From an uncultured Lachnospiraceae bacterium (GTDB lineage Bacteria > Bacillota > Clostridia > Lachnospirales > Lachnospiraceae), in assembly GCA_910587155.1 (NCBI GenBank), contig CAJULA010000001.1:46867-110866 (forward strand): a stretch of DNA of 64,000 nucleotides. The letters are read 5' to 3'. Positions within the stretch are counted from its first letter, which is position 1. Each line of letters begins with the position of its first letter. Under the pieces are notes generated by a model that made no database searches, was not told where the DNA came from, and worked only from the letters and a program-made list of their open reading frames with translations. A program made the translations under genes and the position numbers. Shown in pieces: positions 33,196-42,621 of this stretch.

Positions 33196-35406
33196 ATGTC
33201 AGTAAAGATTGCACTTGCGGGGAATCCCAACTGCGGGAAGACCACTTTGTTTAATGCGCTGACCGGTTCCAACCAGTTTGTGGGCAACTGGCCGGGGGTA
33301 ACGGTTGAGAAAAAGGAAGGAAGGCTGAAGGGGTATTCGGATGTGATCCTTACGGATCTGCCGGGTATCTATTCGCTGTCCCCCTATACGTTGGAAGAGG
33401 TGGTGGCGAGGGATTACCTGTTGTCAGAAAGGCCGGATGCGATTCTGAATCTGGTGGACGGCACGAATATTGAGCGGAATCTGTATCTGTCCACCCAGCT
33501 GACGGAATTGGGGATACCGGTCATTATGGCAGTCAATATGATGGATCTTGTGGAAAAAAACGGAGATCAGATACAGATTGAGGAGCTGAGCCGGGAAATG
33601 GGCTGTGAAGCCGTGGAAGTCTGTGCCCTGAAAGGGACAGGGATTCGGGAGGCGGCTGAAAAGGCGGTGCAGGCGGCGCGCAGGGGAGAGGCACCAATGC
33701 CGCCCCGTATTTTTTCCGAACAGACGGAAGCAGTCATACAAAAGGTGGAGCAGCAGATCGGCGGTGATATTTCGGATTGCCAGAAGCGTTTTTTTGCGGT
33801 AAAATTGCTGGAACGCGATGATAAGATCGGGAAATGGATGAGGGAGACGCCGGATGTCTCTGCGGATATTGCAAAACTGGAAGAGGTATTTGACGACGAT
33901 ACGGAGAGTATCATTACCAATGAGAGATATACCTATATTTCTTCCATGATAAAAGCGTGCTATACCAGAAATACAAAGAACGCGGAGGACGGTGGCAGGA
34001 AGCTGACGGTTTCCGACCGGATTGACCGGATCGTGACGAACCGTTTTCTGGCGCTGCCAATCTTTGCCTTAGCCATGGTTATCGTCTATTATATATCGGT
34101 AACGACTGTGGGGACCTGGGCCACGGACTGGGTGAATGACGGTGTGTTCGGTGAGGGCTTTGATCTGTTTGGGATCGCCTGGGTGCCGGGAATTCCCGCC
34201 ATGGCGGAGAGCGGGTTAGCCGCGATTGGCTGTGCGCCCTGGCTGCAGGGACTGATACTGGATGGCATCGTGGCAGGTGTGGGTGCAGTGCTCGGCTTTG
34301 TGCCGCAGATGCTGGTGCTCTTTCTTTTTCTCGCATTTCTGGAATCGTGCGGCTATATGGCGAGAGTGGCGTTTATCATGGATCGGATCTTTCGCAGATT
34401 CGGACTTTCGGGAAAATCTTTTATTCCGATGCTGATCGGTACGGGATGCGGAGTTCCCGGTATTATGGCTTCCAGGACTATCGAAAGTGACAGGGACCGG
34501 AAGATGACAATTATGACAACGACCTTTATTCCGTGCGGGGCAAAGCTCCCGATTATAGCCCTGATCGCGGGCGCGCTTTTTGACGGCGCCTGGTGGGTCA
34601 GCCCCAGTGCCTATTTTGCAGGTATTGCAGCGATCATCTGTTCCGGTATTATTTTGAAAAAGACGAGGATGTTTTCCGGTGATCCGGCTCCTTTTGTGAT
34701 GGAGCTGCCTGCTTATCATATGCCCACTGCCGGGAACATACTGCGCAGCATGTGGGAACGGGGATGGTCCTTTATCAAAAAGGCCGGAACGATCATTTTT
34801 TTATCGACGGTTGTCATCTGGTTTTTCACTTATTTCGGCTGGGTGGACGGACAGTTTGGCATGCTTGAAGAGACGGAGATTGATCACAGTATTCTGGCGG
34901 GCCTCGGCAGTCTTGTCTCCTGGATCTTTATCCCGCTTGGATTTGGCGACTGGAAATTTGCGGTAGCGGCCATAACCGGGCTGGTGGCAAAGGAAAATGT
35001 CGTGGGTACGCTTGGCATTTTGTTCGGATTTGCGGAAGTGGCAGAGGACGGCGCCGAGTACTGGGGCGCTCTGGCAGGCAGTATGAGCACAGTCTCGGCC
35101 TACTCCTTCCTTATCTTCAATCTGTTATGTGCCCCCTGCTTTGCGGCGATGGGCGCCATCAAACGGGAAATGAACAATATCAGGTGGTTCTGGTTTGCCA
35201 TCTGCTACCAGTGTCTGCTGGCTTATGTGGCGTCATTGTGTGTCTACCAGATTGGTACACTGCTTACAACGGGAGCTTTTGGGATTGGTACAGTTATCGC
35301 CGTTTTGCTGCTGATTGGTTTTGGGTATCTGCTGCTGCGGCCCCATACCGAGAGTAATACGCTGGTTCTTAGAACGGGGAGCGGCAGAAAAGCAATGGCA
35401 AAATAA
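33196..35406 (+). CDS. feoB: ferrous iron transporter FeoB
   Basis: 736 residues from ATG 33196, which follows AGGAGGAGACAGAG; an upstream in-frame ATG at 33121 would add 25 unconserved residues. N-terminal G domain: G1 loop GNPNCGKTT (residues 9-17), G2 GVTVE, G3 DLPG and G4 NMMD. A helical GDI-like linker follows, then about eight or more membrane segments with paired Gate motifs (GCGVPGIMASRTIE, PCGAKLPIIAL). It imports Fe2+ across the membrane, gated by GTP hydrolysis. The gene order feoA-feoA-feoB-Cys-rich peptide is typical of Clostridia. Confidence 0.97.
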   Translation: MSVKIALAGNPNCGKTTLFNALTGSNQFVGNWPGVTVEKKEGRLKGYSDVILTDLPGIYSLSPYTLEEVVARDYLLSERPDAILNLVDGTNIERNLYLSTQLTELGIPVIMAVNMMDLVEKNGDQIQIEELSREMGCEAVEVCALKGTGIREAAEKAVQAARRGEAPMPPRIFSEQTEAVIQKVEQQIGGDISDCQKRFFAVKLLERDDKIGKWMRETPDVSADIAKLEEVFDDDTESIITNERYTYISSMIKACYTRNTKNAEDGGRKLTVSDRIDRIVTNRFLALPIFALAMVIVYYISVTTVGTWATDWVNDGVFGEGFDLFGIAWVPGIPAMAESGLAAIGCAPWLQGLILDGIVAGVGAVLGFVPQMLVLFLFLAFLESCGYMARVAFIMDRIFRRFGLSGKSFIPMLIGTGCGVPGIMASRTIESDRDRKMTIMTTTFIPCGAKLPIIALIAGALFDGAWWVSPSAYFAGIAAIICSGIILKKTRMFSGDPAPFVMELPAYHMPTAGNILRSMWERGWSFIKKAGTIIFLSTVVIWFFTYFGWVDGQFGMLEETEIDHSILAGLGSLVSWIFIPLGFGDWKFAVAAITGLVAKENVVGTLGILFGFAEVAEDGAEYWGALAGSMSTVSAYSFLIFNLLCAPCFAAMGAIKREMNNIRWFWFAICYQCLLAYVASLCVYQIGTLLTTGAFGIGTVIAVLLLIGFGYLLLRPHTESNTLVLRTGSGRKAMAK

Positions 35407-35434
35407 AAATCTTTTAGAGAAGGGAGTGTTTCAT

Positions 35435-35581
35435 ATGGGAACATGGATTACAGCGCTTGTTTTGTGTGGTGTGGCAGCCCTCAGTATCAGAAGCATGCGA
35501 AGGGACAAAAAGAAGGGAAAATCCATCGGCTGTGGCTGTGACTGCGGACATTGCGGCGGCCATTGCCATGACAGAGCATGA
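35435..35581 (+). CDS. FeoB-associated Cys-rich membrane peptide
   Basis: 48 residues from ATG 35435 with AGAAGGGAGTG upstream, 28 bases after feoB. One membrane segment (TWITALVLCGVAALSI) is followed by a basic stretch and a Cys/Gly/His cluster, CGCDCGHCGGHCH. These small proteins follow feoB in many Firmicutes and may pass Fe2+ to or from the FeoB pore. Ends just before a strong terminator. Confidence 0.9.
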   Translation: MGTWITALVLCGVAALSIRSMRRDKKKGKSIGCGCDCGHCGGHCHDRA

Positions 35582-35593
35582 AAGGGAAGGATG

Positions 35594-35627
35594 CGCCCGG
35601 TGTTTTTTATGACACCGGGCGTTTTTT
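35594..35627 (+). terminator. rho-independent terminator of the feo operon
   Basis: CGCCCGGTGT (35594-35603) and ACACCGGGCG (35612-35621) form a 10-base stem with an 8-base loop, followed by six T. Confidence 0.92.
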
Positions 35628-35713
35628 CTTCTTGTCCGCATTATGTCTGCCCGGTCAGAGCATGGATGAATTATTAAGTCCTTCTTAAAAAAGTGAAAAT
35701 ATTGTGAAAGCGA

Positions 35714-35757
35714 TTGACATAGAAATAGAAGGGAGTTAAAATACATAGCGTGCTATG
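35714..35757 (+). promoter_or_regulatory. promoter and palindromic operator of the MarR-RND operon
   Basis: TTGACA (35714-35719), 17 bases, TAAAAT (35737-35742). Directly after it, CATAGCGTGCTATG (35744-35757) is a palindrome over the expected start of transcription. A MarR regulator is the first gene, so this is the likely autoregulatory site. Confidence 0.78.
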
Positions 35758-35783
35758 GATTTTGGAGAGAGAGGGAGTATCGT

Positions 35784-36320
35784 GTGAAACCGGAAGAGAT
35801 AAACTTTGGGGATATGCAGTGTATGGACCCGGAGGAAGAAGAGAAGATCAGGAAGAGTCTGGATACCTTTGCCGATGCGAAGCTGCGTATTGCCACGATA
35901 CTGGGATTTATGGGAAAGGCCATGAAGACCAGATTTGACAGGGAGCTGGAGCGGACAGGTCTGACAATCACCCAGATGCAGGTTATCTTTTATATTGCGC
36001 GTCAGCAGCGACGGGGGGGAGCCAGGGAGATTACGGCAAGAGAGCTGGAAACCCGTTTCCGGGTCAGCAATCCCACTATGTCAGGGATACTCAGACGGCT
36101 GGAAAAGAAAGGGCTCATTGAGCGCATGCCGGGACGTCTTGACAAACGTAACAAACAGATCCGTCTGCGGGAAGATCTGGACGGGTTATGTGAGCGTGTG
36201 GAAGAGCGGATCGTGGAAGAGCGCGAACGGCTGTTTGAGGGCTTCACGGAAGAAGAGCTGGAAGGACTGTCAAAGTCATTGAGAAAGCTTTTACATAATT
36301 TAGAACACGGAGAGGAGTAG
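35784..36320 (+). CDS. MarR-family transcriptional regulator
   Basis: 178 residues from GTG 35784 with GAGGGAG upstream. Winged helix-turn-helix: TITQMQVIFYIARQ, ARELETRFRVSNPTMSGILRRLEKKGLIERM, then the wing GRLDKRNKQIRL. The N-terminal ~35 residues are acidic and not usual for the family. It is the first gene of a drug-efflux operon and ends four bases before the adaptor gene. It probably represses the operon through the palindrome in its own promoter and releases on binding a hydrophobic compound. Confidence 0.92.
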   Translation: MKPEEINFGDMQCMDPEEEEKIRKSLDTFADAKLRIATILGFMGKAMKTRFDRELERTGLTITQMQVIFYIARQQRRGGAREITARELETRFRVSNPTMSGILRRLEKKGLIERMPGRLDKRNKQIRLREDLDGLCERVEERIVEERERLFEGFTEEELEGLSKSLRKLLHNLEHGEE

Positions 36321-36324
36321 GCAG

Positions 36325-38322
36325 ATGAAAAAAAAGGTGATAACAGGAATCGGGAGCGGCAGGAGAGTTACGCGTTTTACGGCGTTTGCCTGTGTTACCA
36401 TGATTTCTTCGGGACTGATACTTGGCGGCTGCGGAGGGCAGGGTGGTCCCGGTGGCCCCGCCGCAGGAGAAGAAAGCCAGCAAAAAGAGATGTCCATACT
36501 TGTGGAAGCGCAGATACCGTCAGTGGAGAATATAGAGCTGGACGGTGATTTTATCGGCAGTGTGGAGTCCGAGGATGCGATTACCGTGATGGTAAAGGTC
36601 GGCGGCGACGTGACAGGCGCCTTCTTTGAGGAAGGGCAGCGGGTAAACGCGGGTGACCTGCTTTTCACCATTGACGACAGAAGTGCACAGATCAGTATGG
36701 CGCAGGCGCAGGCCAGCCTGGAGAGTGCCTCTGCGTCCGTTGCCAGCGCTTCTGCGTCCGTGAACAGTGCCAATGCATCGGCTGCCAGTGCGGAGGCCAA
36801 TGTGGTGCTGCAGCAGCTCAACCTGCTCTATACCCAGGAGCAGATCAAACAGTCGCTGGGGCAGGTGGAGACCAATCAGATGCAGCTGGAAAATGCGGTG
36901 GCATCCGCCAAATACGCGCTCAAGGCGGCGCAGGAAAATGAAGCGCTGGCCGCCGAGCAGTTCGGGCTGGCAAGGGACGCCTACGAAGATCTGGAGGACA
37001 ATCTGGATGATCTGAAAGACAATGCGGATCATATGAACAAATATGCGAAACAGCTGGAGCGGGTCAAGAAGCGTTATGATGAGATCAAAAGCGCGCAGAC
37101 CGTTGCGGACGCGGCTGCCATGGCAGGGATCCATGTACCGGATGACAGAGATACCGTACAGAAAGTCGCGGATTATTACATATACAGTATGACAGGAAGT
37201 GCGGCAGGCTCCGAATATGATCTGGGTGTGATGATCAGTACGGCCAAGTCTCAGGAAGAGACGATGCGCTCCTCCAGAAGTTCTCTGGACGGCAATAAAG
37301 ACCAGATGCGGCTTTCCCAGTTTCAGGCGGCCATCGGCAAAGAGACGGCAAAGAACAATGTATACTCTGCGGAAGATGCACTGCGTCTGGCGGAGAAGAT
37401 GCTGGAAGATTATGAGCTGTATACAAAGGCGGTCATCATCGCTGGTGCCAACTATCAGCTTGCCGGTTCCAATGTGGGGCTGATTTCGGCGGAGGCCAGT
37501 CAGACACAGGCACAGTCCGGCGTGGCACAGGCGCAGGCAGGCGTGAAGCAGGCGCAGGCGGGCGTGAAGCAGGCGCAGGCGGGTGTGGACGCAGCGCAGC
37601 TGCAGCTTGACTATACGAAGGTCTCCTCTCCGGTTTCCGGTGTCGTGACCCAGAAAAACATTACCGTCAACAATATGGCGGCGCAGGGCTCGGCGGCTTA
37701 TGTGATCACACCGGACGACGCCGTGGGAATCACATTTTATGTGTCGGAAAAAGTCATGACGCAGCTGACGGAAGGTCAGGAAGTTAAAGTAGAGAGAAAC
37801 GGTACGGAATATACGGCCCATATTTCGGAAAATGCCGGGGTGGCGGATGCGGCCAGCGGTCTGTTCAAGGTTAAGGCGCAGCTGGATGCAAGTGCTTCCG
37901 GCAAACTGATCACCGGTACCAGTGTGAAAGTAACGCTGGCAACCCAGAGAGCGGATCAGGTCATGACGATCCCTGTGGACAGCGTCTATTATGAAAGTCA
38001 GAAAGCCTATGTATACTGTATTGAGAACGGCAGAGCCGTAAAGACGGAAATAGAGACCGGTATTGCCAACAATGAGCGGGTGGAAGTGAAGTCCGGTCTG
38101 AGCGGAGAAAGTCAGGTTATCACCACCTGGGCCTCCCAGCTGAAGGATAATGTCTTGGTAGAGGTCAAGGGCAGTGAGGAAGGAAGCGGCGGCAAAGACA
38201 CAAAGACCGGCGACGTGCAGACGCAGGAGAGTGAAGAAGCCGGACTTCCCGAACTCTCAGATACGCAGAAGCTGAACTTTGAAATGGAAGCGAGAATCAC
38301 ACAGTCGGATGCGGATCGGTAA
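36325..38322 (+). CDS. RND efflux periplasmic-adaptor-type lipoprotein (HlyD/MFP family)
   Basis: 665 residues, longer than the usual 350-450. N-terminal signal with lipobox LGGC places it on the outer face of the membrane. The barrel-sandwich halves (ITVMVKVGGDVTGAFFEEGQRVNAGDLLFTID and SPVSGVVTQKNITVNNMAAQG) flank a very long helical hairpin of about 270 residues. It is rich in Ala, Ser and Gln, including three in-frame heptads of pattern AQAGVKQ at about 37528-37590. In a Gram-positive cell such adaptors assist an RND pump without an outer-membrane channel; the long hairpin might span the wall. The stop overlaps nothing; the pump gene follows 15 bases later. Confidence 0.9.
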   Translation: MKKKVITGIGSGRRVTRFTAFACVTMISSGLILGGCGGQGGPGGPAAGEESQQKEMSILVEAQIPSVENIELDGDFIGSVESEDAITVMVKVGGDVTGAFFEEGQRVNAGDLLFTIDDRSAQISMAQAQASLESASASVASASASVNSANASAASAEANVVLQQLNLLYTQEQIKQSLGQVETNQMQLENAVASAKYALKAAQENEALAAEQFGLARDAYEDLEDNLDDLKDNADHMNKYAKQLERVKKRYDEIKSAQTVADAAAMAGIHVPDDRDTVQKVADYYIYSMTGSAAGSEYDLGVMISTAKSQEETMRSSRSSLDGNKDQMRLSQFQAAIGKETAKNNVYSAEDALRLAEKMLEDYELYTKAVIIAGANYQLAGSNVGLISAEASQTQAQSGVAQAQAGVKQAQAGVKQAQAGVDAAQLQLDYTKVSSPVSGVVTQKNITVNNMAAQGSAAYVITPDDAVGITFYVSEKVMTQLTEGQEVKVERNGTEYTAHISENAGVADAASGLFKVKAQLDASASGKLITGTSVKVTLATQRADQVMTIPVDSVYYESQKAYVYCIENGRAVKTEIETGIANNERVEVKSGLSGESQVITTWASQLKDNVLVEVKGSEEGSGGKDTKTGDVQTQESEEAGLPELSDTQKLNFEMEARITQSDADR

Positions 38323-38337
38323 AAGGAGAGGTGACGG

Positions 38338-41300
38338 ATGAGTAAGTTGACAAAAACAGTACTGCAGCGGCCCGTTGCCGCGCTGGTCATTGTGGCATCC
38401 CTGATTATATTCGGCGTCCAGTCGATTATGGGGATGAATCTCCAGCTGACGCCGGATATGGATATGCCGGTCATGCTCGTTATGACGATTTATCCGCAGG
38501 CGGGACCGGAGGATGTGGAACGGCTTGTGACCCAGGAGATCGAGGACGGACTGGGGACATTGTCCGGCCTGAAAAACGTGTATTCCTCTTCGCAGGAAAA
38601 TATGTCCATGGTTATGTTCTCTTATGAGTATGGGACGGACATGGATGACGCTTTTATTGATATGCAGGAAGCGGTGGAGCGGGTGAAGCGCAACCTGCCG
38701 GATGATGCGGAAGATCCCACGATTATCGCCATGGATATGAACGCGCAGCCTGTGATGATGCTGTCTGTCAATTCCGAAGATCCGGGCGTGGATGTCCTTG
38801 GATATGTAGAGGAAACCGTGGAGCCGGAACTGGAAAAAGTCAGTGATGTGGCGGATGTCTCGGTTTCGGGCGGTAATGAGGAATATATCAGTGTGGAGCT
38901 GATTCCCGAACTGATGAGCCAGTACAGGCTGGATATTTCCACAGTGGCCAATTCCGTGGCGTCTGCCAATTACACGATTCCCGCAGGGACGGCGGACTAT
39001 GGCAGCCAGAGCCTGAATGTGAGTTCCACGGCGGAATATAAGACCCCGCAGGAACTGGCGACGATTCCGATTACCACCCCAACCGGCAATGTAATCCATC
39101 TGTCGGATATTGCCAATGTACATTATGCATCGGCGGATCCGACCAGCTACAGCCGTTATAACGGAGCGGACAACGTAAGTATCGGTATTACGAAAATCCA
39201 GAGCTCCAGTGCCGTTACGCTGTCCTCCAAGGTGATGAAGGTGGTGGACCGCCTCAATGCGGAAAACCCGGATATTACCATTACTTCAGTCTATGACAGC
39301 AGTGAGACGATCATTGATTCCCTGGTTTCCATTGCGCAGACGCTGCTGATCGGGATTGCCATTACCATGATCGTGCTGTTTATCTTTTTCGGAGATTTCA
39401 AGGGCAGTCTTATCGTGGGAAGTTCCATGCCGGTATCGCTGCTGGTGACCTTTATCCTGATGAAATTCATGGGCTTTTCCCTGAATCTGATTACGATGGG
39501 CGCTTTGGTCATCGGTATCGGTATGATGGTGGATAATGCGATCGTTGTCATTGAGATGTGCTTCCGGAAAACGGATGAGGGCATGAGCTTTATGGATGCG
39601 GCCTATGAGGCCACGAAGACGGTGCTGGCATCCATTGTGGCTTCCACGATTACAACTGTGGTGGTGTATTTACCGCTGGCCATGATGGAAGGGATGTCCG
39701 GACAGATGTTCGGCCAGCTTGGCTACACGATCGTATTTGCCCTGATTGCATCCCTGGTTTCCGCCATCACACTTGTCCCTCTGTGCTTTTCCCAATATAA
39801 ACCGGTGGAAAAGAAGGAGACGAGAGTCAATCGTTTTCTGGAAGCAGTGGGGGAGCGCTACGCGAATATTCTTCGGAAAGCGTTACATAGAAAGAAACTG
39901 GTGGCACTGTCGGCGGTGGGTATTTTTGCAGTTTCCATTTTCCTCTGCCGTTTCCTCAATGTGGAGCTGATGGGGCAGACAGATGAAGGACAGGTAGCCA
40001 TATCGGTGGAATTCCGCCCGGGCACAAAGCTGGAAATGATTGATGCCAAGGTGCGGGAGCTGGAACAGTTTGTCAAAGACAGTCCCTATATTGACGATTA
40101 CAGTACGACGGTTACGGAATCTTCCGCTACCGGCAGTGTCCAGGCTTATGTAGCGGATGACTGTAAGCTGTCCACGGTGGAAATCGTGGATGAATGGACG
40201 CTTGTGGTGGCCGACTATGAAGATGGCTGTGAGATCAGTGTGGCCTCCTCCTCGTCCATGGGTATGAGCGGTATGGGCGGCGGCAATACTTATGATATCG
40301 CGCTGGAAGGCAATGATCTGGAAAAACTGAAAGAAGCCTGCCGGATCGTATCGGATGCCGTGGTGCGCGCGGACGGTGTCATCAGTGCCACCTCTTCCTT
40401 TGCGGATGCGGCGACTAAAGCCGAGATTGTGATTGATCCCATCAGGGCTTCTGCGGCGGGGATGACACCGCAGATGGCCAGCGGCATGATTTATTCCATT
40501 CTGGGCGGTTCCGATGCCATGGATGTGATGATAGATGACAGCGAATATACGGTAAAGGTGGAGTACCCGGCGGATGAATACCCTACCGTCAATGATGTGT
40601 ATGGTATGACGCTGACCAGTCCCGTCGGCACCCAGGTTCCCCTTGCGGAGATCGCGGAGATTGTTTATACCGATTCTCCTCAGACGATCAGCCGCAAGGA
40701 CGGCAGCTATACGGCCAGTGTGACAGCCACACTGGAAGCGGATGCCAAATTCACCGCACAGGAGACGATCCGGGAGCAGATGGCACAGACTTTTCTGCCC
40801 GAAGGTGTGGAGCAGGTGACAAATACGATGGATGAGATGATGAATGAAGAGTTTGGTTCTCTGTTTTCCGCCATTATCACGGCCATCCTGCTTGTATATA
40901 TTGTGATGGCAATTCAGTTTGAGAACCTGCGCTATTCAGGAATGGTCATGTTCTGTATCCCGTTTTCCCTGATCGGTTCCATTCTGCTGCTGCTGATTAC
41001 CCGGTGTACCGTCAGCATGGTATCCCTGATGGGCTTTCTGATGCTGATCGGTATTGTGGTGAATAACGGAATCCTCTATGTGGACTATACCAATATGCTG
41101 CGCAGAACCATGAGCACGGAGGAGGCGTTGATCGAGACCGGAAAATCAAGGCTGCGCCCGATCCTGATGACCACACTGACCACGATCCTGTCCATGGTTC
41201 CCATGTCACTGGGCTACGGCAAGAACGGCGAGATGACGCAGGGGATGGCAGTCGTGATCGTCGGCGGTCTGACGGCCTCCACCATCCTGACCCTTATCCT

Positions 41301-41415
41301 GCTCCCGACGTTTTATATGATTATTCATAAACGCAGCAAGGACAAAAAGGAGAAAAAAAGAGAGGGCAAAAAGAGGTGGAGGAAGGAAAAAAAGATTTCT
41401 CTTAATAAACTGTAA
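38338..41415 (+). CDS. RND-family efflux transporter permease
   Basis: 1025 residues, usual length for AcrB-like pumps. Starts MSKLTKTVLQRPVAALVIVASLIIFG (first membrane segment) followed by a porter loop. Residues about 330-490 hold membrane segments 2-6, with GIGMMVDNAIVVIE, where D399 and N400 align with the proton-relay D407 and D408 of AcrB. DN at this place is common in Firmicutes. A second large loop and six further segments complete the fold. The highly basic C-terminal tail (about 20 residues of Lys/Arg) is cytoplasmic. Uses the proton gradient to expel hydrophobic compounds; substrates unknown. Followed by a terminator. Confidence 0.93.
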   Translation: MSKLTKTVLQRPVAALVIVASLIIFGVQSIMGMNLQLTPDMDMPVMLVMTIYPQAGPEDVERLVTQEIEDGLGTLSGLKNVYSSSQENMSMVMFSYEYGTDMDDAFIDMQEAVERVKRNLPDDAEDPTIIAMDMNAQPVMMLSVNSEDPGVDVLGYVEETVEPELEKVSDVADVSVSGGNEEYISVELIPELMSQYRLDISTVANSVASANYTIPAGTADYGSQSLNVSSTAEYKTPQELATIPITTPTGNVIHLSDIANVHYASADPTSYSRYNGADNVSIGITKIQSSSAVTLSSKVMKVVDRLNAENPDITITSVYDSSETIIDSLVSIAQTLLIGIAITMIVLFIFFGDFKGSLIVGSSMPVSLLVTFILMKFMGFSLNLITMGALVIGIGMMVDNAIVVIEMCFRKTDEGMSFMDAAYEATKTVLASIVASTITTVVVYLPLAMMEGMSGQMFGQLGYTIVFALIASLVSAITLVPLCFSQYKPVEKKETRVNRFLEAVGERYANILRKALHRKKLVALSAVGIFAVSIFLCRFLNVELMGQTDEGQVAISVEFRPGTKLEMIDAKVRELEQFVKDSPYIDDYSTTVTESSATGSVQAYVADDCKLSTVEIVDEWTLVVADYEDGCEISVASSSSMGMSGMGGGNTYDIALEGNDLEKLKEACRIVSDAVVRADGVISATSSFADAATKAEIVIDPIRASAAGMTPQMASGMIYSILGGSDAMDVMIDDSEYTVKVEYPADEYPTVNDVYGMTLTSPVGTQVPLAEIAEIVYTDSPQTISRKDGSYTASVTATLEADAKFTAQETIREQMAQTFLPEGVEQVTNTMDEMMNEEFGSLFSAIITAILLVYIVMAIQFENLRYSGMVMFCIPFSLIGSILLLLITRCTVSMVSLMGFLMLIGIVVNNGILYVDYTNMLRRTMSTEEALIETGKSRLRPILMTTLTTILSMVPMSLGYGKNGEMTQGMAVVIVGGLTASTILTLILLPTFYMIIHKRSKDKKEKKREGKKRWRKEKKISLNKL

Positions 41416-41424
41416 TAAGAGGCT

Positions 41425-41463
41425 AAACGGCCGGTGCATAGCGATATGTGCGGCCGTTTTTTT
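41425..41463 (+). terminator. rho-independent terminator of the RND operon
   Basis: AAACGGCCG (41425-41433) pairs with CGGCCGTTT (41451-41459), followed by a T run. It ends the marR-adaptor-pump unit. Confidence 0.88.
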
Positions 41464-41513
41464 GCGGGAGTTATAATACAGACCCGCTTTCCGCTTCCGG
41501 TAAAAAACATTTA

Positions 41514-41542
41514 TTGCTGAATCTGCCATAAAATGCTATACT
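41514..41542 (+). promoter_or_regulatory. possible promoter of the deacetylase-bactofilin genes
   Basis: TTGCTG (41514-41519), 17 bases, TATACT (41537-41542), about 100 bases before the deacetylase ATG. The long leader between shows no clear riboswitch. Confidence 0.55.
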
Positions 41543-41641
41543 TTTGAAAGCGGGGGTGGTGAGGCTGTGTCAGATCGGATAAATTTAGTACTTTCCTCCT
41601 GCCATATTGTGTGATACAATCAAGAAGGAGTTCGTTTATTT

Positions 41642-42583
41642 ATGGCAGCAGGGAAGAGGAACAAAAGAAAGGGACGTGTGCAAATACTGAAGCGGCTGCT
41701 CATTGTCTGTCTGCTGACGGCGATTCCCATACCGATTGCGGTATGTATTTATCTGGGAATCCGTGTGGGTGTTCTGAAAGCCCGGGTAGAGGAGCTGCAG
41801 AGTGAGACGGCCCGGCTGCGCAGCGAGGCGCAGCGGATGGAGGCATCCCTGCAGGAAGTGCAGGCGAAGGCAGAGCGGAATCAGGTGCGGACGGAGGAAG
41901 ACAGCATCCGTATCTGGGAGCAGCAGGCACAGGAGACGGCGCCGGCGCGTGCGCCGCAGTCGGAGATCCGCAAGGTTTACCTGACATTTGACGACGGTCC
42001 CAGTATTTATACGGATGATATTCTTGACATTCTGAAAGAATATGATGTGAAAGCGACTTTTTTCGTTGTGGGAAAAGGAAAAGAACCTTATGAGGAATCA
42101 CTCCGCAGGATTGTGAAAGAGGGGCATACCCTGGCCATGCATTCCTACAGCCATGTCTATGAGGAAATCTATGCGTCGAAGGAAGCGTTTATATGGGATG
42201 TCAATACCCTGCAGGACTATCTGTACGAGGTGACAGGGGTGCATCCGGATATTTACCGTTTCCCGGGCGGGAGCAGCAATCATACGTCTCAGGTGGAAAT
42301 GCAGGAACTGAAAGGATATTTGGACGAGATCGGTATTACGTGGTACGACTGGAATATATCCGGCGGAGATGCCACCGGACATTTGGATAAAGAGAGGATT
42401 ATCAGAAACTGTACGGCGAATCTGGAAAACTATGGAGAGGCCGTGATCCTGCTTCACGATGCGGCGGATAAGAAGACGACAGTGGAGGCTCTGCGGGGGA
42501 TTATTGAGACGATACTGGAGATGGAAGATACGGTGATCGTTCCGATCACAAAAGATACGCTGCCGATACAACATGGAACATAA
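41642..42583 (+). CDS. membrane-anchored polysaccharide deacetylase (CE4)
   Basis: 313 residues, AAGGAG 11-12 bases upstream. A basic N-terminus is followed by one membrane segment (LLIVCLLTAIPIPIAVCIYLG), then a coiled coil (VLKARVEELQSETARLRSEAQRMEA), then the NodB domain. Catalytic motifs are TFDDGP (D117, D118), the metal His pair HSYSH, RFPGG, WYDWN and LLHD. It probably removes acetyl groups from N-acetylglucosamine in peptidoglycan or another wall glycan outside the cell, often a defence against lysozyme. The membrane coiled coil may make it part of a wall complex; the bactofilin gene next to it could position it. Confidence 0.92.
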   Translation: MAAGKRNKRKGRVQILKRLLIVCLLTAIPIPIAVCIYLGIRVGVLKARVEELQSETARLRSEAQRMEASLQEVQAKAERNQVRTEEDSIRIWEQQAQETAPARAPQSEIRKVYLTFDDGPSIYTDDILDILKEYDVKATFFVVGKGKEPYEESLRRIVKEGHTLAMHSYSHVYEEIYASKEAFIWDVNTLQDYLYEVTGVHPDIYRFPGGSSNHTSQVEMQELKGYLDEIGITWYDWNISGGDATGHLDKERIIRNCTANLENYGEAVILLHDAADKKTTVEALRGIIETILEMEDTVIVPITKDTLPIQHGT

Positions 42584-42621
42584 GACCTGGATCGGGATTG
42601 AAAGAAATGGAGGATAGAAAG

